From the NCBI GenBank assembly GCA_015233485.1, contig JADFXO010000061.1:1-15173 (forward strand): 15,173 nucleotides of DNA. The letters run 5' to 3'. The notes below the pieces were generated by a model that did no database searches, was not told the DNA's origin, and was given only the letters and a program-made list of their open reading frames with translations. Shown here piece after piece: positions 6,431-13,459 of this stretch. Made by a program: the position numbers and the translations under genes. The number at the start of each line of letters is the position of its first letter. Within the stretch, counting starts at the first letter, position 1. This DNA comes from Nitrospirota bacterium (GTDB lineage: Bacteria; Nitrospirota; Thermodesulfovibrionia; Thermodesulfovibrionales; Magnetobacteriaceae).

Positions 6431-7129
6431 ATGAATAAAATGCTTATAATCATACCGGCGTTTAACGAGGAGAAATCCATAGGGGCAGTAATAGCAAAGA
6501 TTCGCCAAACCGTGCCAAAGGCGGATATTCTTGTCGTAAGCGACGGTTCTACTGACAATACGGCGGCAATTTCCACCGGTCTTGGCGCCCATGTCATCAA
6601 TCACGCGTTTAATCTTGGATATGGCGGCGCGCTTCAGTCGGGCTTTAGATTTGCCTTAAATAAAAACTACGACATGGTGGTAACTATGGACGCCGATGGC
6701 CAGCATGACCCTGCCTATATTGAAAACCTCTTAGCGGCGAAGGTACGTGACGGGGCAAACATAGTCATAGGAACCAGGTTTATAGACAGCGATTATAAGG
6801 CGGGGTTTTTCAAAGGAGCGGTGATTTCAATGTTCAGCACGATAATCCGGCTATATACAGGCAAGACGATAACAGATCCGACATCGGGATTTCAACTCAT
6901 GGACAGGGCTGTGTTGAGCTATCTGTCGCACGGGGACAACTTCCCGCTGGACTACCCCGATGCCAATATGATTATGCTTCTGCATAAGAAAAAATTCAGA
7001 ATAGCCGAGACGCCCGTTAAAATGTTCAGCCGGTTAGACGGTGTATCAATGCACAGCGGGATAAGGCCGCTGATATATATGGTAAGGATGCTTCTGGCGA
7101 TAGTTATGGTCGTATTAAGGAGAGATTGA
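6431..7129 (+). CDS. family 2 glycosyltransferase, polyprenyl-phosphate sugar synthase type
   Basis: A 232-residue GT-A enzyme. IIPAFNEEKSIG (7-18) is the nucleotide-binding start of the fold. VVSDGSTDNT (35-44) follows. DADGQHDP (87-94) contains the metal-binding DXD motif. GTRF (114-117) and DPTSGFQ (149-155) are typical of the DPM1/DPG-synthase-like subgroup, which transfers mannose or glucose from a nucleotide sugar to dolichyl or polyprenyl phosphate. The protein lacks the C-terminal membrane domain of larger relatives, but residues 213-228 are hydrophobic. It starts 1 nt after the lipid-kinase stop, and the next gene encodes a DUF2304 protein, a common neighbour for this subgroup. Lipid and sugar substrates are inferred, not visible. 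Confidence 0.9.
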   Translation: MNKMLIIIPAFNEEKSIGAVIAKIRQTVPKADILVVSDGSTDNTAAISTGLGAHVINHAFNLGYGGALQSGFRFALNKNYDMVVTMDADGQHDPAYIENLLAAKVRDGANIVIGTRFIDSDYKAGFFKGAVISMFSTIIRLYTGKTITDPTSGFQLMDRAVLSYLSHGDNFPLDYPDANMIMLLHKKKFRIAETPVKMFSRLDGVSMHSGIRPLIYMVRMLLAIVMVVLRRD

Positions 7130-7160
7130 CAAAATGACGGGATGTGGGGCATATTAGGCT

Positions 7161-7511
7161 ATGTCATTTGGGGCGCGCGCGTTTGTTATTCTGACGGGGC
7201 TGTTGGTTTTTTTTATAATATTTGAGCTGGTAAGGAGGAGGAAGTTCAGGGAAGACCTCTCGATTCTATGGTTTGTGGTGGGTCTTTTAATAATCGGCGG
7301 GGCGTTTGCCGATACGTTAATAAACGCGCTGGCGCGTTTACTGGGTGTGGGATATCCGCCTATTATAATAATTACTTTTCTGATTTTGATTCTGATAATA
7401 TCGCTTATGTATTTTTCTTTGCTGATCTCCGAATTGAAAAGCCGAATCAAAGAGCTTACGCAAAAAGTCGCATTTATCGAATACGAACTTGATAATAAGA
7501 AGGAGAAATAA
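7161..7511 (+). CDS. DUF2304-family small membrane protein
   Basis: A 116-residue protein with three hydrophobic segments (about residues 6-23, 34-58 and 66-88) and a C-terminal charged helix (SELKSRIKELTQKVAFIEYE) likely to form a coiled coil. The motif RRRKFREDLSILWFVVGLL between the first and second segments is characteristic of DUF2304. Such proteins often sit beside polyprenyl-phosphate glycosyltransferases, as here 31 bases downstream of one, and probably help anchor or assist them at the inner membrane. No enzymatic residues are seen. Confidence 0.85.
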   Translation: MSFGARAFVILTGLLVFFIIFELVRRRKFREDLSILWFVVGLLIIGGAFADTLINALARLLGVGYPPIIIITFLILILIISLMYFSLLISELKSRIKELTQKVAFIEYELDNKKEK

Positions 7512-7513
7512 CT

Positions 7514-7534
7514 ATGGGAGACGCGGTAGTTTGA
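7514..7534 (+). CDS. possible six-codon leader ORF
   Basis: ATG GGA GAC GCG GTA GTT TGA (MGDAVV) follows AAGGAG (7499-7504) at a normal distance and stops one base before the ATG of the next gene (TGATATG). The ribosome site of the next gene is otherwise poor, so this tiny ORF may hand ribosomes on by coupling. It could equally be chance. Confidence 0.25.
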   Translation: MGDAVV

Positions 7535-7535
7535 T

Positions 7536-8252
7536 ATGAAAAAATACATGGAGCAGTTTAATGTCTTAAATATATCGCTCATACTGGTTGTTTTGTTTAT
7601 GGGTGGTTATGATTATTATAATTTCACGAGGAAGAACAATATCAGGGTATCTCCCAGTAAGAACATGAGACTTGATACGGATGAGGTGAAATTCGACGAC
7701 GCCAAAAAACTCCTTGCGCGAGGCGATTATATGGTAGTGACAGAGAAAAATGTCTTTCACCCGGATAGAAAACCCGTAAAGTCTCAGCCGGATGCCCCTC
7801 TGCCCGAATTTATCGTCTATGGCACGATAACCGGCGCCGCAAAGGCCGCGTTCGTAGAAGATAAGAAAACCCCATATAGCACCACAGGCAGGGGACAAAG
7901 GCAGCGGCTGCTCCATGAAGGGGACAGCTTAGGTGGTTATAAGGTCAGCGGTATCACAACCGAATATGTCGAGTTCACGAAAGACGGAGATAAGCTTGTT
8001 GTAAAGGTCTTTGATTTCGATAAGAAAAAGGTAAGACAATCCGGCGATTCGACAAAAACTGCCGCCGCTGCTGCGGCGGCGATGCCAAACCACCCTGGTT
8101 CGCCCACATCGCCACAGATTATGCCTCAACCGTCTCAGATTCCGCAGCTGCCAACGACGATTCCCATGCCGCCTCCGGCTGCCCATCAGAATCCGGCTGC
8201 AAAGAATCCGATGTCTAATATGCCTCTGATGCCTCCCTTGCCGGCGCATTGA
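7536..8252 (+). CDS. GspC-like (type II secretion C) protein with proline-rich tail
   Basis: A 238-residue bitopic protein: a short cytoplasmic N-terminus, one membrane segment (about 12-27), then periplasmic sequence. The stretch EKNVFHPDRKP is followed by EFIVYGTITGAAKAAFVEDKK and then by GDSLGGYKVSGITTEYVEF and DKLVVKVF. This has the layout of the GspC homology region (or PilP), in which a small beta domain binds the secretin. From about residue 175 the sequence becomes low complexity: seven alanines, then repeated P, Q, M and S (for example PQIMPQPSQIP). GspC proteins normally carry a PDZ or coiled-coil domain there instead. No other type II secretion gene is in the window. The family call rests on weak sequence resemblance. 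Confidence 0.6.
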   Translation: MKKYMEQFNVLNISLILVVLFMGGYDYYNFTRKNNIRVSPSKNMRLDTDEVKFDDAKKLLARGDYMVVTEKNVFHPDRKPVKSQPDAPLPEFIVYGTITGAAKAAFVEDKKTPYSTTGRGQRQRLLHEGDSLGGYKVSGITTEYVEFTKDGDKLVVKVFDFDKKKVRQSGDSTKTAAAAAAAMPNHPGSPTSPQIMPQPSQIPQLPTTIPMPPPAAHQNPAAKNPMSNMPLMPPLPAH

Positions 8253-8276
8253 TGCGCCCGCGGTGGCTTTTTTTTT
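8243..8276 (+). terminator. probable terminator of the bioB-to-gspC-like series
   Basis: GGCGCAT (8243-8249) and ATGCGCC (8252-8258) form a perfect 7-bp stem around only two bases, so a slightly shorter stem with a larger loop is likely. Nine Ts follow (8268-8276) after a GC-rich spacer of nine bases. The stop codon TGA lies in the loop. The spacer is longer than in an ideal intrinsic terminator, but the spacer GC can extend the stem with bulges. Confidence 0.6.
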
Positions 8277-8307
8277 AAATGTTATAGACTAAACTATATG
8301 GCTTTGG

Positions 8308-8313
8308 TATAAT
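8308..8313 (+). promoter_or_regulatory. extended -10 promoter for the corC-like operon
   Basis: TGGTATAAT contains a perfect TATAAT (8308-8313) with the TG of an extended -10. No good -35 lies 16-18 bases upstream. A start near 8320 would leave a leader of about 150 bases before the transporter gene. The element lies just after the preceding terminator, as expected for the start of a new transcription unit. Confidence 0.6.
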
Positions 8314-8323
8314 CTAAATTACA

Positions 8324-8389
8324 ATGTGGCATAGACAGAGAGTAGCCGTGAGGGTAGCCGTGAAAAGACGTTTAAGAAGATGTCCCTGA
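8324..8389 (+). CDS. possible arginine-rich leader peptide ORF
   Basis: A 21-codon ORF (MWHRQRVAVRVAVKRRLRRC and a final P) begins only a few bases after the presumed transcription start. It contains a tandem repeat of GTAGCCGTGA (8342-8351 and 8354-8363). It has seven arginine codons, including a nearly consecutive CGT, AGA, AGA run. There is no good ribosome site, and it may be fortuitous. Confidence 0.2.
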   Translation: MWHRQRVAVRVAVKRRLRRCP

Positions 8390-8490
8390 AAATAAAGCCT
8401 TTTATGAAATTGAAAGATACACCGCCATCTGCACTTGCGGGCTTGTGGGCTTATGTGATGAGAACCGGTAATAGTGTCTATGTGGCTTAA
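8380..8490 (+). CDS. possible small ORF overlapping the start of the transporter gene
   Basis: A 36-codon ORF (starting MSLKIKPFMK; core LKDTPPSALAGLWAYVMRTG) runs through the leader and ends 17 bases inside the transporter gene. Its composition is protein-like, and the overlap would allow translational coupling to the GTG at 8474, which lacks its own ribosome site. An internal ATG at 8404 gives a 28-residue version. The 'LKDTP.S.A.GL' stretch faintly recalls the start of DUF2062 proteins, so it could also be a remnant. The evidence is weak. Confidence 0.3.
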   Translation: MSLKIKPFMKLKDTPPSALAGLWAYVMRTGNSVYVA

Positions 8491-9814
8491 TCTTATACTG
8501 ATATTAGCGTTTATTTTTTTCAGCGGGTTATTTGCGGCCTCCGAGATAGCCGTCATAACGTCGCGCAAGTTTATGATAGAGACCTTTCTTAAAGATGGCA
8601 GCGCCAACGCCAAAACCCTTCTGGATCTCAAGGAAAACCCCGACAGGTTTCTGGCTACCGTACAAATCGGCGTTACCATAGGCTCCGCGGTCTCATCTGC
8701 CATTGGCGGCGCTATGGCTATTGAGGTATTTAAACCGATGATTGCCTCTATACCCTTTAGGTATATTTCCGTGTCCGCCGAACCTATAGCGATAGTGATA
8801 GTTGTAACGGTCATAGGATATTTCTCGTTAATCCTTGGCGAATTGGTGCCGAAATCCATTGCCCTTATGTATCCTGAGAAAATCGCGCTTATGGTGGCGA
8901 GGCCGATAACTTATTTCCCCCGAATCAGTTCGGTTATAGTGAGCATTCTGGCAAAAAGCGCAAATGTAATATTAAAACCCTTCGGTAAGACCGCCTTTAC
9001 GCAGAGGGCGCTTATCTCTCAGGAGGAGATTAAACTGCTCATCAAAGAGGGCAAGGACAGGGGGATATTCGAGCCGGCGGAACAGGAGCTGATTCACAGC
9101 GTGTTCGAGTTTACCGATATATCCGTCAAAGAGGTGATGGTTCCAACCGGCCGTGTCATCGCTGTTTCATTAGATGAGCCTCTTGAGGACATACTTCGCA
9201 AGATTTCCGAGGAGCAGTACTCAAGATATCCCGTCTACAACAAGGAGATAAACAACATAAAAGGGACGCTTCACGCAAAGGACGTGTTCAAGCTCCTGGC
9301 GCAGAACAAGGAGATAATCATCAGAAAAGTCCTGAGGCCGCCTTTTTACGTGCCTGAGACGATGATGATAAGCCATTTATTGAGCGAAATGCAGATAAAA
9401 CACACCCACATGGCCATAGCGGTAAATGAGCATGGCACGGTAACAGGCATTGTGACAATAGAAGACCTCCTTGAGGAAATAGTGGGTGAAATCAGGGACG
9501 AACACGACATCGAAAGGCCGGTTATAAGCATCAGCCCGGGGGTTTATATCGTCTACGCCTCAATAAATATCAGGGATTTAAAGGAAGACTTCAACATTGA
9601 AATTCCAGAATCTTCGCAGTATGACACGCTTGGAGGATTTGTAGTGACGCACTTGCAGAAAATCCCCGACGGCGGCGAACAAATCGAACTTGATGGCATG
9701 AAGATAACCATCCTGGAGATGGTTCATACCCGTGTGTCAAAGGTGAAGGTTGAGATACTTGAACAGGAGAACCTTTTATTGGTGGAAAACGCCGTAAACA
9801 GCGAAAATGAGTGA
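8474..9814 (+). CDS. CorC/HlyC-family CBS-domain membrane transporter
   Basis: A 446-residue protein in the standard domain order. DUF21 (CNNM-type) membrane domain, residues 1 to about 185, with segments near 5-24, 62-80, 104-126 and 145-165 and the signatures FSGLFAASEIAVITSR and GELVPKS. Two CBS domains, about 214-275 (EVMVPTGRVIAV, SRYPVY) and 285-340 (HTHMAIAVNEHGTVTGIVTIEDLLEEIVGEI). C-terminal CorC_HlyC domain, about 350-430. Relatives in the CNNM/CorC group transport magnesium or other divalent ions and bind nucleotides in the CBS pair; 'hemolysin' is a historical label. The start is GTG at 8474 or ATG at 8480; an in-frame TGA at 8459 excludes longer versions. It probably heads an operon, since the next gene begins 9 bases later. 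Confidence 0.9.
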   Translation: MSMWLNLILILAFIFFSGLFAASEIAVITSRKFMIETFLKDGSANAKTLLDLKENPDRFLATVQIGVTIGSAVSSAIGGAMAIEVFKPMIASIPFRYISVSAEPIAIVIVVTVIGYFSLILGELVPKSIALMYPEKIALMVARPITYFPRISSVIVSILAKSANVILKPFGKTAFTQRALISQEEIKLLIKEGKDRGIFEPAEQELIHSVFEFTDISVKEVMVPTGRVIAVSLDEPLEDILRKISEEQYSRYPVYNKEINNIKGTLHAKDVFKLLAQNKEIIIRKVLRPPFYVPETMMISHLLSEMQIKHTHMAIAVNEHGTVTGIVTIEDLLEEIVGEIRDEHDIERPVISISPGVYIVYASINIRDLKEDFNIEIPESSQYDTLGGFVVTHLQKIPDGGEQIELDGMKITILEMVHTRVSKVKVEILEQENLLLVENAVNSENE

Positions 9815-9823
9815 GGTGAGGTA

Positions 9824-11173
9824 ATGAAGAGAATCTTATTGTTATTAATCTGTGCGCTTGTGGTATCGTCGTGTACACCTGCGATAAACGTCATTAATGA
9901 AGAAAGCCCTGGTACCGGCTCATATTCCGGCTCCGGCGGTGTAAAGGAGTACCGGCTTGACAACGGCCTGAAGGTCTTGATATCAGAGGACCATAAGGCG
10001 CCGGTTGCCTCGTTTCAGATTTGGTACAACGTAGGGTCGATAAACGAGACGCGTGGAAAGACGGGGCTGAGCCATTTTCTTGAGCATATGATGTTTAAGG
10101 GTACGCAGAAATATGGCTCCAAGGTCTTTTCGAACCTTGTACAGAAAAACGGAGGCATGGACAATGCCGGTACGACCAGAGACTATACGGTCTATTATCA
10201 AAACCTCGCGTCGGACAGGATAAACCTGTCAATAGAGATGGAGGCCGACAGAATGGCCAATCTCCTTCTGAGGCCCGAAGACGTAACCTCGGAAAAGAAG
10301 GTAGTAATGGAAGAGCGCAGGATGAGGATAGAAGACGACCCGCAGGACTTGCTCTTTGAGGAGGTAGCGGCAAAGGCATTCACCACTGCCCCGTATCACA
10401 ATCCCGTTATCGGCTGGATGGATGACATCTCTTCACTGTCCAGAGAAGACCTGTTGAGGCACTATAAGACATACTACGCCCCAAACAACGCCGTCATAAT
10501 AGTTGCCGGAGACGTAAATCCAGAGGAAATAATGAAATCAATAACCAAACACTTTGGGGGCATACCGGCGGTGCCGGTTAAAGCGCCTCCAATCGAAACA
10601 GAACCGGCTCAAACAGGGCAAAGACGTCTGACAGTGAAAAAACAGGCACAGCTTCCCTTTGTCCTCATCGCGTACCACGTCCCGTCTGTTCCTCATAGGG
10701 ACTCCTATGCCCTTGACGTGTTGTCGCAGATATTTTCAGGCAAGAGCGGCAGGCTCTATCAGACAATCGTAATGAAAGATAAGCTGGCCATAAACGCCTT
10801 CGCCAGTTACAGCGGGTTATATAAGGCCCCGTATTTGTTTTATTGGGGGGGGACTCCAAATGACACCCAGTCCATAAACCGGCTTGAGAGCGCCCTGTTT
10901 AAGGAAATAGACGGTATTGTGGCGGCGGCGCCGACTGAGCGTGAGGTCCAAAAGGCAAAAAATCAAATCGAGGCGGCGTTTGTCATGGGGCAGGACTCTG
11001 TATTTTTTCAGGGCGAAGTCCTCGGTATGTTTGAGACAATTGGCGGCTGGCGTCTTAAGGACAAATACCTCGACGGTGTGGCACATGTAACCCCCAACGA
11101 CGTACAGGCCGTGGCAAAGAAATATTTTACCCGCCAAAATTCGACGGTCGGCGTGTTGATACCGGAAGATTAA
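9824..11173 (+). CDS. M16-family zinc peptidase, catalytic subunit, lipoprotein
   Basis: A 449-residue M16 (insulinase/pitrilysin-like, M16B) protein. The N-terminus MKRILLLLICALVV ends in a lipobox, VSSC (Cys17), so it is probably a membrane-anchored lipoprotein. The inverted zinc motif HFLEH is at residues 84-88, with glutamates 163/164 (EERRMR) about 76 residues on as the third ligand. In the C-terminal half, SGRLYQ (Arg310) is present, but the tyrosine that normally completes the substrate-binding Arg/Tyr pair is replaced by isoleucine (Ile323 in KLAINA). That tyrosine is present in the neighbouring gene's product. The two genes are 24 bases apart and should form one enzyme. GAGGT before the ATG serves as ribosome site. 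Confidence 0.93.
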   Translation: MKRILLLLICALVVSSCTPAINVINEESPGTGSYSGSGGVKEYRLDNGLKVLISEDHKAPVASFQIWYNVGSINETRGKTGLSHFLEHMMFKGTQKYGSKVFSNLVQKNGGMDNAGTTRDYTVYYQNLASDRINLSIEMEADRMANLLLRPEDVTSEKKVVMEERRMRIEDDPQDLLFEEVAAKAFTTAPYHNPVIGWMDDISSLSREDLLRHYKTYYAPNNAVIIVAGDVNPEEIMKSITKHFGGIPAVPVKAPPIETEPAQTGQRRLTVKKQAQLPFVLIAYHVPSVPHRDSYALDVLSQIFSGKSGRLYQTIVMKDKLAINAFASYSGLYKAPYLFYWGGTPNDTQSINRLESALFKEIDGIVAAAPTEREVQKAKNQIEAAFVMGQDSVFFQGEVLGMFETIGGWRLKDKYLDGVAHVTPNDVQAVAKKYFTRQNSTVGVLIPED

Positions 11174-11197
11174 CTCAACTTATACGAATACGGAGGT

Positions 11198-12580
11198 ATG
11201 AAGAAATTGGTTTTCGGCAAATTTAATAAAAAGATAATAACGCTGGCAGCGCTTGTCACATTCACGGCGTCCCTCCTATCTATTAACGCATTCGCCATGG
11301 ACACCCGCAGGGTGGTAATGCCTAACGGGCTTGTGGTGCTGTATTCGGAGAGGCATAACCTTCCGGTTGTGAGGATGTCCCTCATAATAAATGCCTCAAA
11401 ATTGGATGAACCGGCACGTCTGGCGGGGCTGGCACATCTGACCGCCGAGATGCTCACAGAGGGCACTAAACACAGGACGTCAAAGGAAATCCATGAAGAG
11501 ATAGAATTTACGGGGGCGTCGATAGAGACCTCGACGACTTCCGACTACACAGCAGTCGGGCTTTCCGTGCTAAAAAAAGACCTCCCCGTGTTGTTTGAAA
11601 TCTTCGCTGATTGCATCCTAAATCCAACCTTTACGGAGGCCGAGCTTAGACAAAAGAAGGAACTCATCAAAGGCGGCCTTAAGCACGAGGAGGAATCCCC
11701 TGCGTATGCCGCCGATAAGGCGTTTATGGCCGCAGTCTATGGCAAATTCCCTTACGGGCGCGTAAGCGAGGGTACCCCTGAGACGATAAACATGATAAAA
11801 CGGGATGACGTAGTAAAATTTCACAGTGATTTCTACGTCCCTGCAGGAAGCATTTTATCTGTGGCTGGAGATGTTACCTATGAGGAGCTTATGGGATTAA
11901 TAGATAAACATCTCTCAGCCTCGGCCGGCTGGACAGTCCATGCAAATGGGCCGGCGAAAAAGAGGGAAGCCTTTGAACTCCCAAAATCCACCGCCAAAAA
12001 GGCCGTCCTCATTAACAGAGACACGCAGCAAGCAAACATCATCCTTGGGGGCATGGGAGTTAGACGGGATAATCCGGATTTTTATGCCGTATCCATAATG
12101 AACTATATCCTCGGCGGAGGCGGATTTGCCTCCAGAATGGTCAAGGCGATAAGAGACAACCTCGGCCTCGCCTACGACATACACAGCCACTTTGCCTCAT
12201 TTAAATATGCAGGAGATTTTCAGGTCGTCATTCAGACAAAAAACGAGTTTACCAATGTCGCCGTCGAAGAGATCCTAAAGCAGATTAAAGCAATGAAGGA
12301 AGGTGTTATTACGGATGAGGAACTGAGCGACGCGAAGGCTTATTTAACCGGCAGTTTCCCACGTAAACTTGATACGATGGATAAGATTTCCATGTTCATG
12401 GCGCAGGTGGAATTCTATGGTCTTGGCATCGATTTTGACAAGAGATATCCGGCCATTATAAATGCCATAACAAAAGAAGACGTAAGGCGCGCGGCACAAA
12501 AATATCTCGTCGGCAATAACTACAAACTGGCCATAGCCGGCAATCAGGCAAAGATTGGCCTGAGTTCGGATTATAAATAG
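11198..12580 (+). CDS. M16-family protein, non-zinc partner subunit, exported
   Basis: A 460-residue M16 protein with a signal peptide (hydrophobic 13-30, AXA-type site INAFA near residue 33). At the zinc motif it reads HLTAE (80-84): only the first histidine remains, and the downstream glutamates are replaced (KGG around 158-160). It should not bind catalytic zinc. It retains the glycine-rich loop ILGGGGFASR with Arg313 and the LAY with Tyr326, the substrate-binding pair missing from its neighbour. This matches known two-subunit bacterial M16B proteases. GGAGG (11192-11196) sits only one base before the ATG at 11198, unusually close. An in-frame TTG at 11207, ten bases from it, could be the true start and would shorten the signal peptide by three residues. 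Confidence 0.92.
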   Translation: MKKLVFGKFNKKIITLAALVTFTASLLSINAFAMDTRRVVMPNGLVVLYSERHNLPVVRMSLIINASKLDEPARLAGLAHLTAEMLTEGTKHRTSKEIHEEIEFTGASIETSTTSDYTAVGLSVLKKDLPVLFEIFADCILNPTFTEAELRQKKELIKGGLKHEEESPAYAADKAFMAAVYGKFPYGRVSEGTPETINMIKRDDVVKFHSDFYVPAGSILSVAGDVTYEELMGLIDKHLSASAGWTVHANGPAKKREAFELPKSTAKKAVLINRDTQQANIILGGMGVRRDNPDFYAVSIMNYILGGGGFASRMVKAIRDNLGLAYDIHSHFASFKYAGDFQVVIQTKNEFTNVAVEEILKQIKAMKEGVITDEELSDAKAYLTGSFPRKLDTMDKISMFMAQVEFYGLGIDFDKRYPAIINAITKEDVRRAAQKYLVGNNYKLAIAGNQAKIGLSSDYK

Positions 12581-12583
12581 GCA

Positions 12584-13444
12584 ATGGAGATAATTCGCAC
12601 TATTCCCGCGATGCAGAGGTTTGCAGAAGGCTGCTTGCGATCAGAAAAAACCGTCGGCTTTGTGCCGACGATGGGCGCCCTTCACGAGGGACATTTAAGT
12701 ATAGTCAGAGACTCCATTAAGGCAAACGACATTACCGTGGTGAGTATTTTTATTAATCCAACCCAATTCTCTCAAGGCGAAGATTATACCCGCTACCCCA
12801 GAGACTATGACGGCGACATAAGAAAACTTGACGGCCTGTCTGCCGGTGCCGGTAAAATAGTCGCCGTGTTTATGCCCGATGCTGTCGACATATATCCCGA
12901 TGGATATAAGACATACGTAGAGGTCAGGGGTCTGTCTTCGCAACTCTGCGGTCTGTTTAGGCCGGGACATTTCACCGGCGTTGCAACTGTGGTCTTAAAA
13001 CTCTTTAACGCGGTCAGGCCAACAAGGGCGTATTTTGGATTAAAGGACTACCAGCAGTGCGTGGTGTTAAAGAAAATGGTTACAGACTTAAATCTTGATG
13101 TGGAAATCGTGTTGTGTCCGACGGTGAGAGAACCAGACGGCCTTGCCATGAGCTCCAGAAACGCGTACCTGTCAACGGAGCAGCGCCTCGACGCCCCAGG
13201 TATATATAAGGCATTAAAAGACGCCGGGCGGGCGGTAAAAGACGGCTCACTGAAGATAAAAGACATTGCCGCGAAACTTCGTGAATCTCTTTCGGCGGTA
13301 AAGTCCATTACGGAGATTCAATACGCCTCTGCCTATGACCCCGATACACTTGACGAAATAACCGAAGGCGCGAGGGTGTTGATTGCGGTGGCGGTGAAGA
13401 TGGCAACTACGAGGCTTATAGATAATATTGTGGTAGAGTTGTGA
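12584..13444 (+). CDS. panC: pantoate-beta-alanine ligase (pantothenate synthetase)
   Basis: PanC joins pantoate and beta-alanine with ATP through a pantoyl-adenylate, giving pantothenate, the precursor of coenzyme A. The 286-residue length is normal for the family. Visible signatures are VGFVPTMGALHEGHLS with the HXGH motif (34-37), SIFINPTQF (54-62), the FRPGHFTGVATVV segment and FGLKDYQQ (151-158). The KMSKS-like loop is REPDGLAMSSRNAYLS (182-197). It follows the M16 partner gene after 3 bases and precedes recQ by 15, so it is probably cotranscribed with both. No panB or panD is in the window. It has no functional link to the proteases that I can see. Confidence 0.97.
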   Translation: MEIIRTIPAMQRFAEGCLRSEKTVGFVPTMGALHEGHLSIVRDSIKANDITVVSIFINPTQFSQGEDYTRYPRDYDGDIRKLDGLSAGAGKIVAVFMPDAVDIYPDGYKTYVEVRGLSSQLCGLFRPGHFTGVATVVLKLFNAVRPTRAYFGLKDYQQCVVLKKMVTDLNLDVEIVLCPTVREPDGLAMSSRNAYLSTEQRLDAPGIYKALKDAGRAVKDGSLKIKDIAAKLRESLSAVKSITEIQYASAYDPDTLDEITEGARVLIAVAVKMATTRLIDNIVVEL

Positions 13445-13459
13445 TGAACGGGCATCGGC

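Noticed and set aside
6091..6604. Long antisense frames across the lipid-kinase and glycosyltransferase junction
   Set aside because: They span the ends of two well-supported genes on the plus strand and have no motif or ribosome site of their own.
8320..8473. A known magnesium riboswitch in the transporter leader
   Set aside because: I see no recognisable M-box or other named riboswitch core, and the leader is short for an M-box. I leave it as an unassigned leader.
11198..12580. Second M16 gene as an inactive pseudogene because its zinc motif is broken
   Set aside because: The frame is intact at full length with a signal peptide, and the Arg/Tyr pair is kept while the neighbour lacks the Tyr. 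This fits a working partner subunit, not decay.
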